DNA of 64,000 nucleotides from Limnobaculum allomyrinae (GCF_016649425.1 NZ_JADRCR010000003.1:230600-294599); one strand, 5' to 3'; positions 30,201 to 39,029 are shown, counted from the first letter of the stretch. Notes: generated from the letters alone by a model not told the origin. Numbers and translations: made by a program.

Positions 30201-33200
30201 ATCAGCTCGCCTAATAGTGAGCGGTAGCTGATACCCGTCTGTGCATCTGATTGATACAAAGCCTGATAGTAGCTATCCAGATCCTGCTCCAGCCGATCGA
30301 GATAGCGGCCGCTCTTCTCTCTGGACATAACCCACGGATTAACTTCACTGGTTTCAGCCGGTTTATACAGCGTTTCAAGCTGAGCCCGCACGTTGCGAAT
30401 AATGGTATCGCGATCTTTTTGCGCATCTTTAACCATCACGATACGATCGCCCAATCCACCCGCCATGATGCGTTTAAACACCACTTCGAGTGCTGCCGGT
30501 TTCTGGCAGATAATCAACAGACTGCGTTTTTGACCGATGGCATCTGCCACCATATTAACGATGGTCTGGCTCTTACCGGTGCCCGGAGGCCCTTCAATTA
30601 ATAACCCTGGCGCATTACGCGCCGCCAGAACGGCAGACTCCTGAGAAGGATCGCTGGCGGCAGTAAAATAACACTCACCGGCACGGGTAGGTTGCACGAC
30701 TGCACTGGCTTCACGATTCAGTCCCAGCGCGGTTTCCAGCGCAGTTCCCCCCGGAGATTGAGTGCTTAGCTGACGCAAATCTTCACTGATCGCCTGACCG
30801 ATAAAAGAGGCATGAAACAGTACTGCCGAGCAAACCAACTGGCTGGCGTTTTCCGGCACTTCGACATCTAACGGCGGTAACCTGACCAGTTGATTCTCCC
30901 GAGCCGTTACCAGTGAGGAGAAGCTCTCCATTACCTCTTCCGTGCTTAAAGCAGCCTGACTTAGCAGTTGATCTGCCACCTCTTGCCAGCGCTTTATTGC
31001 CGGAATACCAACAAAGTTCTCCAGTGCCGGATTTAAACGCACCGCTCCCCGATCGTGATCGAAGCGCAGGCTGGCAACCCCACGAATACCGGCCTCCATA
31101 TTAATATTCACCGGCCACAGCAGCAGAGGCGCAATACGCGGTTTCATCTGTTTAGGCTGAGTATTAATCAACAGGAAAGGGAAACCGAGGTACATGCCGT
31201 TAATGCCGGTATCCCGCATATAGAGTTGTGTCTGGGAATTCAGCGTCCGTAAGCGTCCACTGACCAGTTCATTATCCAGCAGCGTTTGGCTATCGACGGG
31301 AATTGCCTGTCGATTACGCGTCAGCAGATGGTTAAGCAAGGCTTCTGAACTCTTTTTCTCTCCGCCCAGCTCGTAAAGATCTACTCGCCCTGCATGGGGG
31401 CTGATACTCATACGTACCAATGAACCGCGCATGGTGGACGCGGTTATTTTGCGAGTGAAAAAGTCCAGAACCTGATGAATATAGCGCTGTTTTTCCGGTA
31501 CCATCCAGTGTTCTGGCGGTATCGCCAGCATCACCAACACTTGTTCGAGAGGCAGGCGACGCGTCAGTAAAAAGCGCTCGGCCCAGCTATCGATATCAGC
31601 AATATTGCTGCGGTTAAAACCATCCAGACAATCGGCCAACTGCTGATAAATATCAGCACGGGGAAGCGCCAACAACTCCCGCGACTCGTCCCGATCGAAA
31701 CTCAGGATGTTGTAACGCTCTGCCAGCGTGCTGGCTTGTACCAGTAAACTTTCCGCCGAAGTAAATTGCCCGATATCGGCACTCAACAACAGAATCAGCT
31801 CATCTTCGTTCAGATTACGCCTATCGATCAGCGTCCTCAGGCCACTATGGGTAGTATCCGGAAAAAGCTTGCGTTGCTCCTCCCAAATCGCCAGCAATCG
31901 TGCTCGTGAAGTCGCCAGCAAATGGATGCGCAACGCCTCTTCATCAAAAGCGATTCGCAGACTTTTCCCCCGCTGCCGAACTTTTATCTGTCGTACTTTT
32001 ATTTGCGACAGCCAATGACCCGATTCCATCTGACCTAGTAAATCGGGCAATGGGCTGAGTAATAATTCATAACCTTCCAGCGGATGCTCCAGCAGCCAGG
32101 AAGGTGTCACAATCTCCCCCTGAAGAATCAGCGGCATATTCGGATTCAACAGTTTTAACACCAGCATCAGACGGTAGTTATCATCCACATCCGTCAGTTC
32201 AGCAACCTGTTGCAACGCAGCCAATAACCCATCCGCTAAACCCGCCTGCTGCGCCCATGAAGTAATGGCGCCATGCTGCATCAGCTCCAGTGCTTCCTGC
32301 CAGTATTGCTGTCTGGCAGCAGCCAGCGCAAAAATAGCAGGCTGAGTATAGTGCTGCTGGTTGAGCGTAATACCAAAACTGGGGTTGCCGGAAACAGCAA
32401 GATTTTCATCCACCACCGCGACCGGTCTGCCATCCAGCCAGGCTTGCACTTCCGGCCATTGCCAACGTTGATGACGATCCCGGGTTAATAGTCCACGTAA
32501 CAAAAGGCGCAAATTAGCATCAAGATCTTCGGGTAGCGTTACCCCATTAGCTAATATTTGAATTAAAAACGCATGAGGATGGATATTTTCAAAGCAACGC
32601 CCCTGAGTCACCTGTTCCAGCAATATAATTCCCAGGCTCCACCAGTCAGAGGCTGCCGCTACGCCGCCGGCTAATGTTTCTGGTGCGCTATAACGGCTAA
32701 TTTCCAGTGGGGAAACAATATCCAAATCGAACTCAGAGAGGCAGGCAGAACCAAATTCGATAATCACAATATCCAATGGATGACGAGTGCGGATCAGCAG
32801 GTTACCGGGCCGAAGATCGCGGTGGCGCAAACCATGCTCAGAAAAACTGGATAATGCACTGCCCAGTTCACGCACAATATGAGGAATTTCATCCGGTCGC
32901 CAAAAATCACCTTGGGTAGCAGAGTCTGCCAGTGAACCGCCCGTCAGCTCTTCTGCTACCTGCCAGGCTCGATCGTTCCAGCGACCTGTTTCTATAATCT
33001 CGGGCACATGCTCACGGGGCAGCCTGCGGATGACTTCATAGATGGCAGGATCGGGTTCTGCACCATAGGTATATAGGGTCAATACGCCGAGTTGACCGCT
33101 TTGCTGATGTTGTGCCTGATAGCGCTCCCGAATACTATCATTACGATTTATACGACGAACTATTTGCCAGTTACCAATACGGGTCACGGTATTAGTATCA

Positions 33201-33532
33201 ACCAACTCAGCAATAACAGAAGGTGAAGTGTTGGAGTGCTCCTGGGCACTATCCAACATGGCGGCATCCGCGCCACATACCATACAAATTAAATCGCCAT
33301 CCTCCATCAGATGGCCGTTTTGGCAATGTGTCGTCGCTAACGGCGCAATGGTACTTTCAACCGTTTCCTGAGCCACATCCTCTACGCTGACAATGGCAAT
33401 AGGCCGCCAGCCTTCTGCATGAATAGGTTCAGAAGAGAGATCCCAACCGCAGGAATGATTGTCAACGTGCCCTTCACAGAAAATTTCTGTTAATGCACGT
33501 TCCGTGTGGCAATTTGGGCAAAAACGCATCAT
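27203..33532 (-). CDS. Giant zinc-ribbon / kinase-like / SF1 helicase / PD-(D/E)XK nuclease protein
   Basis: A 2109-residue multidomain protein. Residues 5-28 and 70-86 are zinc ribbons (C5, C8, C19, C28; C70, C83, C86). About 125-370 is a protein-kinase-like domain with HRDLRPGN near 235 and SDWWSLG, but EFG instead of DFG and no obvious VAIK lysine. About 980 has Walker A GPPGTGKSQ, about 1643 Walker B YDEASQMP, then GDEKQMPPS, and near 1870-1910 NVQGDERD and LNVAVTRARK. These are Upf1/DNA2-like superfamily 1 helicase motifs. The last about 100 residues (FDCIVEDP, then GRYLLGIECD) match the restriction-endonuclease-like MTES_1575-type domain seen on such helicases. Together these suggest nucleic-acid unwinding and cutting under ATP control. 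Operon-coupled at both ends. Confidence 0.85.
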   Translation of the reverse strand: MMRFCPNCHTERALTEIFCEGHVDNHSCGWDLSSEPIHAEGWRPIAIVSVEDVAQETVESTIAPLATTHCQNGHLMEDGDLICMVCGADAAMLDSAQEHSNTSPSVIAELVDTNTVTRIGNWQIVRRINRNDSIRERYQAQHQQSGQLGVLTLYTYGAEPDPAIYEVIRRLPREHVPEIIETGRWNDRAWQVAEELTGGSLADSATQGDFWRPDEIPHIVRELGSALSSFSEHGLRHRDLRPGNLLIRTRHPLDIVIIEFGSACLSEFDLDIVSPLEISRYSAPETLAGGVAAASDWWSLGIILLEQVTQGRCFENIHPHAFLIQILANGVTLPEDLDANLRLLLRGLLTRDRHQRWQWPEVQAWLDGRPVAVVDENLAVSGNPSFGITLNQQHYTQPAIFALAAARQQYWQEALELMQHGAITSWAQQAGLADGLLAALQQVAELTDVDDNYRLMLVLKLLNPNMPLILQGEIVTPSWLLEHPLEGYELLLSPLPDLLGQMESGHWLSQIKVRQIKVRQRGKSLRIAFDEEALRIHLLATSRARLLAIWEEQRKLFPDTTHSGLRTLIDRRNLNEDELILLLSADIGQFTSAESLLVQASTLAERYNILSFDRDESRELLALPRADIYQQLADCLDGFNRSNIADIDSWAERFLLTRRLPLEQVLVMLAIPPEHWMVPEKQRYIHQVLDFFTRKITASTMRGSLVRMSISPHAGRVDLYELGGEKKSSEALLNHLLTRNRQAIPVDSQTLLDNELVSGRLRTLNSQTQLYMRDTGINGMYLGFPFLLINTQPKQMKPRIAPLLLWPVNINMEAGIRGVASLRFDHDRGAVRLNPALENFVGIPAIKRWQEVADQLLSQAALSTEEVMESFSSLVTARENQLVRLPPLDVEVPENASQLVCSAVLFHASFIGQAISEDLRQLSTQSPGGTALETALGLNREASAVVQPTRAGECYFTAASDPSQESAVLAARNAPGLLIEGPPGTGKSQTIVNMVADAIGQKRSLLIICQKPAALEVVFKRIMAGGLGDRIVMVKDAQKDRDTIIRNVRAQLETLYKPAETSEVNPWVMSREKSGRYLDRLEQDLDSYYQALYQSDAQTGISYRSLLGELMRLEACPDRLDVPALQPIMQHCTLEQIEDIKQAIIPGIALWLEANYEQSPLVQLSPFLSNQATLLDFTGRFEQFCQAERQRDVILTNSHRAFEVMEAHVHRESLANCRTSLAGLTSTEWENLARWLPLFFAYNGSIVQAEQILAQLEQLSGRLQQIDSSGCDQLLFEPLAHCDSQLLLQLIAAATAETEKRGFLQALNPFYYLRRGKLRAFLLQRGLQSSHDTVVRLLISARSEQQWRGVRAELNRLHQRLGLSQIGLLDSLELANQLGSTLRDFRRSASLYQPLSVSPDINRLVPAMIERQQAGFDEECEEITAAISRCQARATSLSALENLRDWLEVSATDRFTLAINQNRPLTDSLEAITAALPSLSAYQQFRPVAAQLDNVCLTVLGILRQQQETLSGFNQSQLELVVARALDREVRLVWKQQMEWRSPILLQEQATINDKIEQLAKADSEMRALNRLELTEVIKTNQISPLRAWEEITRLTGKRARRLREFMEQGSSLGLMQLRPVWLMTPDVASQVLPLKAGLFDSVIYDEASQMPVEYALPTLFRSRNMVVSGDEKQMPPSTFFSGRGIVDDDADDNEDELEVDNGQQEAAAESWNYRQISDCPDLLHLARTVLPVQTLEIHYRSAYRELINFSNHAFYENRLNIPVQHSGKVIDAVKPVSLMMVNGLYQNQSNQQEAEQVVTTLAEIWQQPYVQRPSVGVVTFNQKQAQLIQNVLEAKAVQDEAFRLAYYEEQRRLEDDEDMSFFVKNVENVQGDERDVIIFSTTFGRNRQGTFRRNFGILGQQGGERRLNVAVTRARKQVMIMSSMPIEEISDLLSTRRQPDIPRDFLQGYLEYARNLSVGEFAQGQALLTRMNRTELASRALVEKNDGFIGSVVEYIRAQGWLIAESRQEGAFYFDCIVEDPLTGRYLLGIECDMPRHALLQHARARELWRPSVLKRVTPFRHRISIQNWYNNGPQEQTRLKQAILQAINAEQPEAVIATSQIISGEKP

Positions 33533-33553
33533 GGCAATAAATTCCGGGCCGGG

Positions 33554-34183
33554 TTATTTAGTTATCGGAGCAAAATGGTGCCCCTGCTGTTGAAGAATCA
33601 GCTGCAAGCGAGTCATATCATCACGGCGGGGAATACCTATCAGGTTAACCATACCCTGCTCATTAATGGTCATATCCAGTACTTTTTCTTTATCATTTAA
33701 TGACTGGTCAAAGCGACTAAAGTTCGCTTTACCTATCTCTGTCAGCAGGTGTAAAACCTGATTATCACTGCCTCTGAGTTTGAGAGTCTGTGGACTATCC
33801 TGCTCAAAAGGGCCGGAAACCAGCGCATCAATTAACCCATTCATGACATCAAGATAAGGGCTGATTGCCGTAAACGAATAGCCACTAAACACCAGAATAT
33901 CGCCATGAAAACACTGACGAATAGCAAGTAGTAGTGCACTTAATGCCTCTGGCTGATCGAAGGGCTCTCCTCCGGAAATAGTGATGCCATCCGCCAGTGG
34001 AAACCAGGGGCTAATCTGCTCTACCAGCATCTCTGTTGCTATTTTATCCCGGGTAAAGCGCCACGTTTCCGGCGAAAGGCAGCCTGCACAACGAATTGAA
34101 CACCCCTGAAACCAGATACCAATCCGCTTTCCCGGCCCCAGCGTGGTGACCGGAAAATGTAAACGCGACAGGCCAACCGCCAT
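33554..34183 (-). CDS. Small radical-SAM / 4Fe-4S activating-enzyme-like protein
   Basis: A 209-residue protein. CX3CX2C cysteines at C28, C32 and C35 (GCSIRCAGC) would bind the [4Fe-4S] cluster that reduces S-adenosylmethionine. ITISGGEPFDQPEAL (about 72-86) is the GGEP SAM-binding motif. The short form resembles NrdG-type glycyl-radical activating enzymes and QueE-like single-domain enzymes, yet no glycyl-radical enzyme is next to it. Its ATG shares one base with the AAA+ gene stop (TGATG). Substrate unknown; a protein or nucleic-acid target within the operon is possible. Confidence 0.85.
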   Translation of the reverse strand: MAVGLSRLHFPVTTLGPGKRIGIWFQGCSIRCAGCLSPETWRFTRDKIATEMLVEQISPWFPLADGITISGGEPFDQPEALSALLLAIRQCFHGDILVFSGYSFTAISPYLDVMNGLIDALVSGPFEQDSPQTLKLRGSDNQVLHLLTEIGKANFSRFDQSLNDKEKVLDMTINEQGMVNLIGIPRRDDMTRLQLILQQQGHHFAPITK

Positions 34184-36033
34184 CAGAATGATGACCCTGG
34201 TTTGATCAGTGCTAACTGTGTCGATTCGCCGGTGAGTAAATTGGTTATCTGGTAGCTGTCACCCGGTTGTGCATCTATATCAAACAACGCACGGGAAAGA
34301 GGATTAACCAGATGCGCTTCCAACTGGTTGCGAATACCCCGGCCACCATTAGATAAATCGGCCAGACAGAGCTGACGCAACGCATGTAGCGCTATTTCGC
34401 TCATGGTTACTGTCAGGTCAAGCTTAGTTAATCCTTCCAGCGTATTTTCTACCATCTGACTGAATATCTGCTCTGCCACATCAGGGCGAATAAAATCGAA
34501 GACAATAATATTTTCTCCGATACGGTTAAGCAGCTCCGGGCGGTTGAGCACCAGTTTAAAGTGACGCTCAATTTCTGCTTTCACATTTTTTTGTACCGTT
34601 TCAAATGGTTCTTCGGGTCGTACGTTCGCAACGCGCTCACCACTGTTATCCAGACGATAAATACCCAGATTGGAGGTGAAAATAATCAGCGCCTCCGAAA
34701 AATAAACCCGATCGCCACGACCGGAAGTCAGCACGCCATCATCAATAATCTGTAAAAATTTATCCATCAGCCGCGGATGGGCTTTTTCAATCTCATCAAA
34801 CAGCACCACGCTAAACGGCTTTTCCCGAATAGCATTGGTTAACTCACCACCGACGTTATAGCCAATGTATCCCGGCGGCGCGCCAATCAAGCGTTGGTCT
34901 GCATGTTCGGCACTAAACTCTGACATATCAAAACGAATATAGGCACTTTCGTCACCAAACAGTAATTGAGTAACGGTTTTCGCCAGTTCAGTTTTCCCCA
35001 CCCCGGTAGGCCCAGCCAGAAAAACCACACCCCGTGGTCGCCCGCCCTGTTTTCCTCCGCCAACACCGGTTACGGCTCGCTTGATAATATCCAGCATATG
35101 GGTCACTGCATGGGTTTGCCCCTTCACCCGTTTTTGAATAATAGTGCCGGCGTTACGAATTTTATCTTTTTCGATTTTTAACCATGGATCTTCCGTAATG
35201 CCTACTTTATAACGGCGAACCGCATCACTGATGCGCTCCTGACTAACCCCTTCAATACGGGCCAGTTGAGCAATGGCATTCATATCCAGCAGCAGTAATC
35301 CTTCGGTTTCATCAACAAAATCCTGTGCAATTTTTTCCTGCAGCGTGGCATCTTCAGACGGCCCCGGTAATGAGCGTAACAGCGCCGGTGCTAAAGCCCG
35401 ACGTGCAATGCGATCCGGTTTAGCTACCGGAATAGGGCGAATACGCGGATTATTTATCAGGAACCAGTCAGGTAAATCCCCCTCTTTTTCCACCACCCAC
35501 AGTACGGTATTAAAGAAAGCCTGACGCTGTTCACCACAGGGGCGAGCACGAGCCTGATGAGAGAGCACCAGCGCACGGGTAAACAGATTATGTTCTACAG
35601 GGGAAAGGTTATCCCGATGGTTAATCAGACAGGAGGCAAAATCAACAATTAGCGCAACCGGCTCTCCCGGTAGATCAATCAACCTCTCCAGCGTGCTACT
35701 AAGCAGATCAATTCCACCACTAACTCGCCCCTCAACCACATTCAGACCAAGCTGACTGAGTAATTTCTGCGTGGGGGTAGGATCGTCTCCCGGCGGTACC
35801 ATTGGAGAGAAACCATTGAGGGGATTAAACACAATAATATGCTGATATCCCGCCTCTCTCAGCGCATTATGCAACGCATGATTAAAGGGGAGAGGGGTCA
35901 CAACTTCGGGGGTAATCTCACTGGCCTGAAGATCCCGAACATTACCAGAAAGCACAAACTGGCTTTTCAGTGGTAGAAAGCGGAGTAAATCACGCATCCA
36001 GCGGGGCTTTTGATAACGGTAATGCTGCTGCAT
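34183..36033 (-). CDS. AAA+ ATPase with degenerate N-terminal module and ClpB-D2-like domain
   Basis: A 616-residue protein. Residues 1-310 look like a degenerate AAA module (FVLSGNVRDL, VALIVDFAS, no P-loop). From about 315 it is close to the second ATPase domain of ClpB/ClpA: Walker A GPTGVGKTE near 341-349, pore loop APPGYIGYN, Walker B VVLFDEIEKAHP, sensor 1 FTSNLG, arginine finger LLNRI and sensor 2 GGRGIRN. It is therefore a likely hexameric unfoldase or remodeller. AGAAAGGAATCTCA gives a good ribosome-binding site before the ATG. It is the first gene of the operon. Confidence 0.9.
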   Translation of the reverse strand: MQQHYRYQKPRWMRDLLRFLPLKSQFVLSGNVRDLQASEITPEVVTPLPFNHALHNALREAGYQHIIVFNPLNGFSPMVPPGDDPTPTQKLLSQLGLNVVEGRVSGGIDLLSSTLERLIDLPGEPVALIVDFASCLINHRDNLSPVEHNLFTRALVLSHQARARPCGEQRQAFFNTVLWVVEKEGDLPDWFLINNPRIRPIPVAKPDRIARRALAPALLRSLPGPSEDATLQEKIAQDFVDETEGLLLLDMNAIAQLARIEGVSQERISDAVRRYKVGITEDPWLKIEKDKIRNAGTIIQKRVKGQTHAVTHMLDIIKRAVTGVGGGKQGGRPRGVVFLAGPTGVGKTELAKTVTQLLFGDESAYIRFDMSEFSAEHADQRLIGAPPGYIGYNVGGELTNAIREKPFSVVLFDEIEKAHPRLMDKFLQIIDDGVLTSGRGDRVYFSEALIIFTSNLGIYRLDNSGERVANVRPEEPFETVQKNVKAEIERHFKLVLNRPELLNRIGENIIVFDFIRPDVAEQIFSQMVENTLEGLTKLDLTVTMSEIALHALRQLCLADLSNGGRGIRNQLEAHLVNPLSRALFDIDAQPGDSYQITNLLTGESTQLALIKPGSSF

Positions 36034-36340
36034 TGAGATTCCTTTCTGTTCTTTTTCTGCGGGAGTGGTAATTGTACTCCCTCAGAATAAAAATCCGAAC
36101 CATCCAGATAGCCAACCTGGCATGATATTTGTTCAATGATTATTGCAGACAGAATAATGCTATCCAATAGATTAATTTGGTTGAGTTAAAACTGGATATA
36201 AAAACCAATACGGGTCAACACGTCTTTAGAATAAATAAATATAAAATAACGCTCTGCTTATTATTAAGACAATAGTTATCAAATAGTTAGTATATTAATA
36301 AAAATGGAATAAAGAGATAATCAGAAAAGGGAAAGGAATT
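36034..36340. promoter_or_regulatory. AT-rich leader holding the promoter of the AAA+/radical-SAM/helicase operon
   Basis: The gene upstream ends with its own terminator at 36341-36376, so the operon promoter must lie in this 307-bp gap. It is strongly AT-rich, especially 36220-36320. Many weak TATAAT-like hexamers occur and I cannot choose one. No gene is seen. Confidence 0.45.
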
Positions 36341-36376
36341 AATAGATACCGTTAAGTGTTTTTAACGGCATCTATT
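36341..36376 (-). terminator. Terminator of the methyltransferase gene
   Basis: AATAGAT-A-CCGTTA pairs with TAACGG-C-ATCTATT (one mismatch), overlapping the minus-strand stop codon. The tract beyond it is not T-rich. Confidence 0.6.
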
Positions 36377-37475
36377 ACAAAAAACATTCAGGTAAACGCT
36401 TACAAATCAGCAAGGTATGTCCTAAACCTAAATTATCGATATCTTGCTGTACGTAAAATCCGGCTTTACGTAAGCAATCATACAATACCCGGGAGTGATA
36501 AAAACGGCTGTTGCCGTTAGCCATACAGGTGAAATAGAGAGAAGATGCATTCAGGCTCAGCGCCCCGGCCTCAAATGGCTGACGATCCCAGAACACTTCC
36601 ATAATGCAAACCTGCGCATCCGGCTTCATGCTTTTACCAATTAGCTTCAGGATATGCACCACCTGTTCCTCACTAAAACAATCAAGGAACTGACTCATCC
36701 ACCAGATATCCGCTTCACCGGGTAATTGCTCTGCGGTTAATAAATCAACACCATAACCACTAATACGGTCGCTGTATCCTGCATTTTCAATGTTCTTTTT
36801 TGCTAAAGCAATTTGCTGGGGAAGGTCCAAAATAGTGACATTCACCTGTTAATCATTTTTAACACAGCACATCGCCCACTTTCCGGTATTTCCACCCACG
36901 TCATAAATATGCTGTGGATTTAAAGGGAAAATATGCTTAAACGCCGCATTGAAGGCAGCGTCTGAATAGAAATGATCAAAAGCAAACCAACTTTTTTTCG
37001 CTGCATCCGGCAATTGACTCAATGCAGGATAAATCGTGGCCCAGTCACCAAACACTTTAAGGCCAGAGGGCTGGTTATTTGCCAGTGCTTCATTGAGATG
37101 GAACATTCCCTGATAACAAACGTCCTGGCTAAAATCCATATTGACCCGAGTCATTTGATCATGCAGTAAAAAATGACCGACTTTACCTAACAGGAAATGC
37201 TCACCACGTTGATAAACAATACGACTACTTAAACCAACATCTAATAAAAGCTGAATAGCATAGTGATTAAGATTAACCGATTGGGCTATTTCTTCAGGTG
37301 TTGCGCCCTGTTTACCGGCGTTATCCAGCACTGTCAGTATTCCACTGTCACGAAGATTTAATGCAGCTTGAAATAGCATTGGGGCAAACGCAAGTTTCTG
37401 CGCTTCGGTGATAGCTTCTAATGCTGTGAAGGGATCCTTATCATAGCCATAGCGTACTTCAGTCTCTGTACTCAA
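36375..37475 (-). pseudogene. apeB: SAM-dependent O-methyltransferase interrupted by one in-frame TAA (apeB-like)
   Basis: Residues 1-208 (start MSTETEVRYGYDKDPFTALE) carry the winged-helix dimerisation domain and the SAM motif YDVGGNTGKWA. After CCVKND a TAA (36849-36851) interrupts, and the same frame resumes with QVNVTILDLPQQIALAKKNI through FLDCFSEEQVVHILKLIG to the stop at 36375. The downstream half is the rest of the methyltransferase fold. There is no frameshift, only one nonsense codon, so it is probably inactive unless read through. Its place beside apeC-R suggests the aryl head-group methyltransferase; the apeB name is tentative. Confidence 0.8.
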
Positions 37476-37506
37476 AAAATATTCCCTTATTTCTTATAGA
37501 TAACAT

Positions 37507-37536
37507 AAAAGCATACGAGATAGATCGTATGCTTTT
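37507..37536 (-). terminator. Terminator of the lipoprotein gene
   Basis: A perfect 12-bp stem AAAAGCATACGA / TCGTATGCTTTT with loop GATAGA lies 31 bp after the lipoprotein gene and ends in T runs on either strand. Confidence 0.85.
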
Positions 37537-37566
37537 GTTTAGAAACTAAATAAAAAACTAAAGTAC

Positions 37567-37968
37567 TTAGTTATACAGGCTCTGTTGTTCCAGTAACTTA
37601 GTTTTAATATCCTGATCTAACTTGGTTGCCCAGCGATTATAATTGTTAGGCACTTTTTCCGTGTCAGGCGTCAAGTTCTGGCTACCAACATACTCGATAG
37701 AATATTGTGATGAAGTATAAGGAATTCTGATTTCTGTAGAGTAACCACGGGTAACAATCTTGCCGGTGATTAAACCATCACGCATCTTCTTCATGGCCCA
37801 ACCGCGAGCTTTACCTGAATCAATAATGGCTTTTTCAATTTGTTGTGATGTAAAGCTACCATTAATATCAGAAGTAATATCACGAGCCGCACGATTTCCA
37901 CTACAGCCAGCAATAAAGATAAGGGCAATAACGCCAACAATTAATCCTTTTAAACGATTTATTTTCAT
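37567..37968 (-). CDS. Small lipoprotein divergent from the aryl polyene operon (apeA-like)
   Basis: A 133-residue protein with a lipoprotein signal: basic MKINRLK, a hydrophobic core and the lipobox IAGC, so Cys21 or Cys22 would be lipidated after signal peptidase II cleavage. The mature part (ITSDINGSFTSQQIEKAIID, then RGWAMKKMRDGLITGKI) is of a small family of unknown role that I believe recurs in aryl polyene clusters as ApeA, though I cannot confirm this. It is divergent from apeC with 335 bp between. Confidence 0.68.
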   Translation of the reverse strand: MKINRLKGLIVGVIALIFIAGCSGNRAARDITSDINGSFTSQQIEKAIIDSGKARGWAMKKMRDGLITGKIVTRGYSTEIRIPYTSSQYSIEYVGSQNLTPDTEKVPNNYNRWATKLDQDIKTKLLEQQSLYN

Positions 37969-38303
37969 TCGATCAACTCTCCATTAATATCTTCAAATCT
38001 GCTGTAATAGCCATCATTCGGTATTGTTGTTTATTTTTCAGGCCAGATAATAACCTAAGACATAACGATTTATCTACAGATGAATAAAAAAGTACAATTG
38101 GTAAATAAACTAAACATTCTATATAGAGAAACAGGAAAATATCCTGATTAACAATATGAAATTTAATTCATTCTGATAAAAACAGCTATTGCAGCAGCAA
38201 AAACATTTTCATTTATATATTATGTTATTCAGAATTTCTGATTCAGATATCAATTAGCATGTTAGTGCATAACAAGGGACCGCTTAAAAAGCATTAATCA
38301 TCA
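37969..38303. promoter_or_regulatory. Divergent control region between the lipoprotein gene and the ape operon
   Basis: This 335-bp AT-rich gap should hold promoters for both directions, including the one driving at least 16 overlapping ape genes. No strong sigma-70 pair, operator repeat or gene is visible. apeC has no clear ribosome-binding site before its ATG. Confidence 0.45.
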
Positions 38304-39029
38304 ATGACATATTCATTTAACATTCTGGATTGGTGTGCACTGGCTCCGGGATTATGCAGCATCGAACAGTGGCAAGACTGGTCAACGCATCCGGAAACAG
38401 ACTGGAGTGGAACCTTACCCAAAACTCAACATATCCCAATGATGACCGCCCGCCGCATGAGCACCGCCAGCCGACTCAGCGTCGAAGTCGGTTTGACCTT
38501 GCTAAACCAACAGCCAGACGCTGCGATTTTTATCAGCCGACACGGTGAACTTGAGCGAACCTGCAAAATTATTGAAGGGCTTTGCCAGCAGCAAGATATC
38601 TCACCAACTGATTTCGCTATGTCCGTTCATAACACCGCCTCCGGATTATTAACCATTACCGGAAAACAACCTTTGCCCATAACGTCTATTGCCGCTGGCA
38701 TTGATGGTTTTCAACAAGGAATGCTGGAAGCACAAGCGATGCTGGCTGATGGCGCTGAAAAAGTGCTATTGGTTGATTTTGACGGCGCAGTTCCTGATGC
38801 CTATCAGACCCGGATAGTACACCGGATACCGGCTTATGCTATTGGGCTTTTGATCGCAGAAGGTGGGAACTTATGCTGTCAGCAAATAGATAAAAACGTC
38901 TCCCGGCTACCTCTCGAAACAACGGTTCCCGCATTACCACAAAGCGTAACGTTTATGCAGCACTGGCTGGCAAAAGATCCTCAATTCACACTCCAGGGAA
39001 TGAGGTCTGACTGGCAATGGCATCAATAG
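38304..39029 (+). CDS. apeC: Aryl polyene chain-length-factor-like ketosynthase ApeC
   Basis: The 241-residue protein is a shortened thiolase-fold ketosynthase homologue. FISRHGELERTCKIIEGL, SVHNTASGLLTITG and ITSIAAGIDGFQQG parallel ketosynthases, but the active-site Cys position is Ala (SIAAG). Known biochemistry of APE systems has ApeC pair with ApeO as a chain-length-factor-like partner, and a missing Cys agrees with that. First gene of the operon; overlaps apeD by 13 nt. Confidence 0.88.
   Translation: MTYSFNILDWCALAPGLCSIEQWQDWSTHPETDWSGTLPKTQHIPMMTARRMSTASRLSVEVGLTLLNQQPDAAIFISRHGELERTCKIIEGLCQQQDISPTDFAMSVHNTASGLLTITGKQPLPITSIAAGIDGFQQGMLEAQAMLADGAEKVLLVDFDGAVPDAYQTRIVHRIPAYAIGLLIAEGGNLCCQQIDKNVSRLPLETTVPALPQSVTFMQHWLAKDPQFTLQGMRSDWQWHQ

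Noticed and set aside
36375-37475. Two separate small methyltransferase genes
   Set aside because: Both halves are in one frame, separated by only one stop codon and one sense codon, and together make a single family-length protein.
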